From the NCBI RefSeq assembly GCF_035013165.1, contig NZ_JAYGJQ010000001.1, positions 1,488,001-1,552,000 on the forward strand: a DNA stretch of 64,000 nucleotides, given 5' to 3'. The stretch's first letter is position 1. Every line of letters starts with the position of its first letter. Below the pieces are notes generated by a model. That model searched no databases, was not told the DNA's origin, and saw only the letters and a program-made list of their open reading frames with translations. The position numbers and the translations under genes are program-made. The stretch comes from Bacteriovorax sp. PP10. GTDB lineage: Bacteria; Bdellovibrionota; Bacteriovoracia; Bacteriovoracales; Bacteriovoracaceae. This document shows, piece after piece, positions 60,001 through 64,000 of this stretch.

Positions 60001-60438
60001 TTATTTTTGTCTCTTATAGATCATCGCAATATGAGGGAGATCTGCCTCGTAAAAAACCTCTCCTTCTGAAGTCCATCCCAGTTTCTCATAAAAGGCGGCA
60101 GCTATCGTTTGCGAATGCATATAAGGCGTAAGATTAGGGTGCGCGCTTAGTGCATGCTCAAGCATTTTTTGCATCAGGTTTCGTCCAACACCAGTACCTC
60201 GATAGTTTTTTAAACAGGCAATTCTTTCGAATTTAATAGTGCTGTCTTTAATTCTTAAACGTCCGGCCGCGGCAGGAATACCGTCCACTTTTGTGAGGAA
60301 ATGCTCACAGTTTTTTTCATACTGATCCACTTCAAGCTCTTCCGGAATATTTTGTTCGATGACAAAAACGTCTTTTCTAATTTTGACAGCAGCAAGGTAT
60401 TCAGGAGAATTAAAAGTCACCATTTTTGTCTCGGTCAT
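60001..60438 (-). CDS. GNAT-family N-acetyltransferase
   Basis: 145 residues with the acetyl-CoA binding motif: FERIACLKNYRGTGVGRNLMQKMLEHA (the RGTGVGR loop at about 84-90), and YEKLGWTSEGEVFYEADLPHIAMIYK at the C-terminal strand. It resembles ElaA/YjcF-type small acetyltransferases. Substrate unknown. Its ATG overlaps the cydB stop as ATGA, so it is the third gene of the cydAB operon and co-translated; no known reason links it to the oxidase. Confidence 0.88.
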   Translation of the reverse strand: MTETKMVTFNSPEYLAAVKIRKDVFVIEQNIPEELEVDQYEKNCEHFLTKVDGIPAAAGRLRIKDSTIKFERIACLKNYRGTGVGRNLMQKMLEHALSAHPNLTPYMHSQTIAAAFYEKLGWTSEGEVFYEADLPHIAMIYKRQK

Positions 60439-61460
60439 AAAGTCATATCCTCTTCTTTAAATTTAAAAATCCAGAACAGATAAAGCAGGCTTGGGATGAT
60501 AAGAACTAATCCGACAATCAAAGCAACGACTAATTGAAAGAGCGTGGCCTCAGGAGCTGCTGTATTTTGCATTGTCAGGTTTCCCGTGGACATTGAAATA
60601 ATGGTGGGGGCCTGAATAAAGAAAAACCCAAGTAAAATAAAAACCACCTGACCGACAACCAGGATTCGTCGGTGTAAAAACTTCAAATGTTTTCTAAAGA
60701 CTTCCTGACAGCACCAGAATAGAGTCGCCAGGATCATCATGATAATTGAAAATGTATTCTGGAAGAATTTCTGCATTAAGAAAAATCCTTCATACTGGGC
60801 AGTAAGAAAAACAGCACCACCACTTAAGATGACTGCGATATTGGCGATGAGAGATCTTTGTCTAAAATAATTTTTGATCAGTAAGTTGTCCGTTTCTCCA
60901 ATCAGAAATGAAGAAGCAAGATAAGTAAAAACGCTGGCAACAAAAATTCCTACTGAAAGACAGAAGTAATTAAACCAGGGATGAATATAGAGATCGTAAA
61001 CAGTCTGTGCAGTGGGATCGATTCGGCCTAAGATAACGGCGCCGGCGATAATCCCCAGCCATAAGCTAGTCCATAAACTACTTAGTGAAAATATTCTGGT
61101 GTAGAGTTTGATCGGTCTTCCTTCAAAGATGTCGTAGTGCCTGAAAGTGAAGGCCACTCCACGCAAGACAATTCCCATGAGCACAGCAACTAATGGCAGG
61201 TGAAGATGGGTTGAGAGAATGAGAAATAATTCCGGAAATCCATTAAAGAGAATCACGATAATTAAAATGAGCCAGATGTGATTAGCTTCCCACACGGGAC
61301 CGATGGCCTTATTGATGATATGTTCGATTTCGGTATCGATTTTTCTAATCTTGTTGGGTTTGAAAAATTCTAGAATACCAGCCCCGTAATCAGCACCACC
61401 GAAAATGATGTAGAAAACTAAAGCAATAAAAGAGATGACTTCAATGATGTTAATCAACAT
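60435..61460 (-). CDS. cydB: cytochrome bd ubiquinol oxidase subunit II
   Basis: 341 residues. About nine membrane segments, with the typical N-terminal FIALVFYIIFGGADYGAGILEFF and the conserved GPVWEANHIWLI motif. Together with CydA it forms the quinol oxidase of the inner membrane, reducing O2 without proton pumping. Start overlaps the end of cydA by 11 bp with GGGAG in front; stop overlaps the GNAT start. No cydX-like small gene is visible. Confidence 0.95.
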   Translation of the reverse strand: MLINIIEVISFIALVFYIIFGGADYGAGILEFFKPNKIRKIDTEIEHIINKAIGPVWEANHIWLILIIVILFNGFPELFLILSTHLHLPLVAVLMGIVLRGVAFTFRHYDIFEGRPIKLYTRIFSLSSLWTSLWLGIIAGAVILGRIDPTAQTVYDLYIHPWFNYFCLSVGIFVASVFTYLASSFLIGETDNLLIKNYFRQRSLIANIAVILSGGAVFLTAQYEGFFLMQKFFQNTFSIIMMILATLFWCCQEVFRKHLKFLHRRILVVGQVVFILLGFFFIQAPTIISMSTGNLTMQNTAAPEATLFQLVVALIVGLVLIIPSLLYLFWIFKFKEEDMTL

Positions 61461-62772
61461 TAGTGTCTCCCTGATAACTTTTTATCAAGCGGTACAGAAG
61501 GTAAGTGCAGGCACCACCAACGATAATGTAGAGAACAACAAAAAAGAGAAAGTGAAAACCTAACCCAGGCACAGTGCTGACGGCCTCTTTAGTTCTCATA
61601 ATATTGTAAATGATCCACGGTTGTCTGCCGACTTCTGTAACCGTCCATCCAGCTTCAAGAGCTAAAAATCCAGCGGGGATAAAAGCAATCAGGGTTTTTA
61701 AAAGCCATTCCGGAAGTGGGGCGCGTTTTAGCTTGTAAGAATAGTATAAGAAAATTGAACCAACTAAAATAAGTAATGAGCCCAGAGCAACCATGATTTG
61801 AAAGGCCACATGGACAATGAGAACAGGAGGCCAGTCTTCCTTGGGAAAATGATCCAGACCTTTCACCTCAGCATCGAATGAATTAAAAGCTAAGAAGCTC
61901 AGACCACCAGGGATTTTGACTGCGTAATCGACTTTTTCGGTTTCCATATTGGGAATACCACCGATAACGAGTGAAGCTCTTCTTTCTGTTTTGAAGTGCG
62001 CTTCCATGGCCGCCAATTTCAATGGTTGGTTTTCTGCGACTTTTTGCGCCGATAAATGTCCACTGAACGGCTGAAGAATGGCGGCGATCGCTCCAAAAGT
62101 TAAAGCAATCTTTAAGGCCTTCGCATTGAGAACAGTTTTTTTATTTTTTAAATAGAAGTAGGCATGAATTCCACCAACGGCAAATCCAACGGAAACGAAA
62201 GCGGCAAGACTCATATGCAGTGCTTGTTGAAACCAGTGTTTGTTAAACATGGCCGCGACGGGATCAATATTGATTGCTTTTCCATTCACCCAATCAAATC
62301 CTGCAGGAGTATTCATCCATGAGTTGGCAGCAACGATAAAAATACCTGAGAGTAATCCTGAAATCCCAACCATGAGTCCTGAAAACCAATGGACCCATTT
62401 AGGGATGCGATTCCATCCGTAGAAAAAGATTCCGATGGCGATGGCCTCAAGAAAAAAAGCGGTCCCTTCCCATGAAAAAGGCATACCGAAAATCGGGCCA
62501 GCATGTTTCATAAACGCCGGCCATAAAAGACCCAGTTCAAAAGAGAGGACTGTTCCGGTGACAGCACCCGTGGCAAATAATATCGCGACACCTTTTGACC
62601 ACATCTTAGTGAGCTTCAAATAAACAGTGTTGTTGGTTTTTAAATAAAGGTAGTGGCTTGCGGCCATAAAGAATGGCATCACCATTCCGATGCTGGCAAA
62701 AATAATATGAAAGCCTAATGAAAAGGCCATGGTTCTTCTTGCTGCTAGCAAATCATTTGTAAAAAATTCCAT
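61450..62772 (-). CDS. cydA: cytochrome bd oxidase subunit I, short Q-loop (CioA-like) type
   Basis: 440 residues, clearly shorter than E. coli CydA (522), which fits the short Q-loop group to which cyanide-insensitive oxidases (CIO) belong. Heme ligands: H22 (FSLGFHIIFA), H186 (QQALHMSL) and M327 (HVAFQIMV). The WEGTAFFLEA segment (E102, E109) and GWTVTEVGRQPW quinol-side motif are present. It oxidises quinol and reduces O2 to water. First gene of cydA-cydB-GNAT. Weak ribosome-binding site. In other bacteria CIO gives tolerance to heme poisons; here that is inference. Confidence 0.93.
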   Translation of the reverse strand: MEFFTNDLLAARRTMAFSLGFHIIFASIGMVMPFFMAASHYLYLKTNNTVYLKLTKMWSKGVAILFATGAVTGTVLSFELGLLWPAFMKHAGPIFGMPFSWEGTAFFLEAIAIGIFFYGWNRIPKWVHWFSGLMVGISGLLSGIFIVAANSWMNTPAGFDWVNGKAINIDPVAAMFNKHWFQQALHMSLAAFVSVGFAVGGIHAYFYLKNKKTVLNAKALKIALTFGAIAAILQPFSGHLSAQKVAENQPLKLAAMEAHFKTERRASLVIGGIPNMETEKVDYAVKIPGGLSFLAFNSFDAEVKGLDHFPKEDWPPVLIVHVAFQIMVALGSLLILVGSIFLYYSYKLKRAPLPEWLLKTLIAFIPAGFLALEAGWTVTEVGRQPWIIYNIMRTKEAVSTVPGLGFHFLFFVVLYIIVGGACTYLLYRLIKSYQGDTNVD

Positions 62773-62863
62773 TATTGTTTGTTCTTGGTTGAAAACGTCA
62801 ATGGATTAAAGCGACCCTAATTTTATTCCCCTGAATTTGATATGTAAAATGAAAGAGGAGAAA

Positions 62864-63970
62864 TTAATTTTCTTTGCAGATGAAAGATTTAAGTGGGTGA
62901 TCTAATGAATTCCATACTTGAGTAAAGTAAGTTTCAACGTCTGCCATTGTGACTTCTTCAAGCGTTGCTGGTTGCCACTTTGGGCTTAAATCTTTATCGA
63001 CTAGAAGTGCTCGTACACCTTCTGGAAAATCAGCTCTTAGAGAAAACTGAACAGAGAGATTAAGCTCTGAGCAAAAGACTTGTTCAAGGCTTAAATTTTT
63101 TCCTCTTTTAAGTTGTTCGAAGATCACCATGGCCGAAGTGGGAGAGCCTGCTTTAAAACTTTTATATCCGAGGGCCAGCCATTCATCATGCGCTGATTCA
63201 CTCGCGAGAAGATCATTAAATTCTTTGACTGATTTTATTTGTGACAGTTTTTTTGCGAAAGAAGCATGCTCTTTTACTGGTGAAGAAAAGTTGGAGCTAT
63301 TTAGACTTTTAAAAATTTGATCTAAGAGAATTTTATTTTTCTCAGAGTTCTCCTCCCATTTTTGCGTCATCATTTTTTCAAGGACAACATCTTTTAATTC
63401 ACTTGATAAGAAGTGATCAGCAAGGCCCAGGTAAAGAGCATCTCCTGCATTCATGCGAGCACCGGTTAATCCAAAATAATCTCCCCATCCGTCAGGCATG
63501 CGGTTTAAAAACCATGTGCCGGCGACATCGGGGTAGAGACCAATGGTAATTTCAGGCATCGCCAGTTTACTTTTTTCAGTGACAATCCTGTGACTGGCAC
63601 CAACTAGTAAACCAATTCCTCCTCCCATGACGATACCGTCGCCCCAGGCAACGATAGGTTTCGGGTAAGTGTGAATGGTGTAGTCTAATGTATACTCTTG
63701 AATAAAAAATTCCAAAGCGTCGCTGGAGATTTTTCCTTTTTCAGTTTTAATTAAAGCTTGATAAAGACGGCGGACATCACCACCGGCACAGAAGGCCTTT
63801 TCATTTCCTTGTAAAAAAACGCAATGAACGTTGTTGTCTTTTTTCCATTCATTAAGTTGGGCCGTCATAGCAAGCGCCATCTCAAGACTGATGGAATTTA
63901 AACTCTTGGGAGAGTTAAACGTTATGATTCCAACGCCATTTTTAATTTCTGAAAGAATGATATTTGTCAT
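62864..63970 (-). CDS. 3-hydroxyisobutyryl-CoA hydrolase / enoyl-CoA hydratase-family protein
   Basis: 368 residues of the ECH_2 (HIBCH) type: NSPKSLNSIS, AFCAGGDVRRLYQ, GIVMGGGIGLLVGASHRIVTEKSKLAMPE and IGLYPDVAGTWFLNRMP are all the usual crotonase/HIBCH signatures, with the catalytic Glu in MPE and Asp in PDVAG. The longer length than enoyl-CoA hydratase and the C-terminal segment favour HIBCH, which acts in valine breakdown. The ATG is 30 bp from the window end, so upstream operon partners are not visible. Cytoplasmic. The gene is complete. Confidence 0.88.
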   Translation of the reverse strand: MTNIILSEIKNGVGIITFNSPKSLNSISLEMALAMTAQLNEWKKDNNVHCVFLQGNEKAFCAGGDVRRLYQALIKTEKGKISSDALEFFIQEYTLDYTIHTYPKPIVAWGDGIVMGGGIGLLVGASHRIVTEKSKLAMPEITIGLYPDVAGTWFLNRMPDGWGDYFGLTGARMNAGDALYLGLADHFLSSELKDVVLEKMMTQKWEENSEKNKILLDQIFKSLNSSNFSSPVKEHASFAKKLSQIKSVKEFNDLLASESAHDEWLALGYKSFKAGSPTSAMVIFEQLKRGKNLSLEQVFCSELNLSVQFSLRADFPEGVRALLVDKDLSPKWQPATLEEVTMADVETYFTQVWNSLDHPLKSFICKEN

Positions 63971-64000
63971 AGGGGAAGTTCCGTTTAAATTTCAACTTAC

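Overview
The window looks like chromosome of a low-GC member of the Bdellovibrionota, most likely a Bacteriovorax/Peredibacter-type bacterium. The signs are a TIGR02147-type regulator, many small signal-peptide proteins and lipoproteins, several unusual prepilins, a metacaspase-like protein and lysine-rich SEC-C proteins. This placement is an inference from gene content; no rRNA gene is present to confirm it. I see no tRNA, rRNA, CRISPR array, insertion sequence or integrase. Coding density is high, genes are mostly in short operons, and convergent gene pairs are often separated by clear intrinsic terminators.

Layout. 0-3.2 kb: a small lytic-transglycosylase-like protein, a membrane protein, a cupin, and two SEC-C proteins, one His-rich and one carrying nine 13-residue Lys/Ala/Val repeats. 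3.2-6.7 kb: two overlapping XRE-type regulators, a methyltransferase and a GNAT-like protein around unusually strong inverted repeats. 6.7-14.9 kb: SLC13-type permease with MscS channel, thioredoxin, a caspase-fold protein lacking the usual Cys, a lipoprotein methyltransferase, and a TIGR02147 regulator with a secreted ankyrin-like protein. 15.4-20.9 kb: three prepilin-like proteins that share a C-terminal Cys/Trp motif, facing a lipoprotein plus S74 (endosialidase chaperone) fibre protein. 21-29.7 kb: 2-hydroxyacid dehydrogenase, LysR and TetR regulators, a RodZ-like protein with an MltD-like transglycosylase, and a DJ-1 family protein. 29.7-46.3 kb: carbohydrate-related genes, namely a secreted glycosidase-like protein and a large beta-helix lipoprotein (both with Calx-beta domains), an alcohol dehydrogenase, and a 2855-residue cyclic beta-1,2-glucan synthase.

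48.1-53.2 kb is the most interesting segment. An isonitrile synthase (PvcA/IsnA family), an Fe(II)/2-oxoglutarate oxygenase (PvcB/IsnB type) and a cytochrome P450 form a tight operon. A divergent LysR regulator is followed by a GT1 glycosyltransferase. Together they resemble the gene sets for glycosylated aryl-isonitriles such as rhabduscin and byelyankacin, with an added P450. I propose that this organism makes a glycosylated or P450-modified isonitrile; the product cannot be read from sequence.

53-64 kb: HAD phosphatase-like protein, OYE-family reductase, a short ribosome-hibernation-factor-like protein with a small coiled-coil partner, a lipoprotein, an alpha/beta hydrolase-like lipoprotein, a PAS histidine kinase, a cytochrome bd oxidase operon (cydA, cydB, GNAT) and a 3-hydroxyisobutyryl-CoA hydrolase-like enzyme at the right edge.
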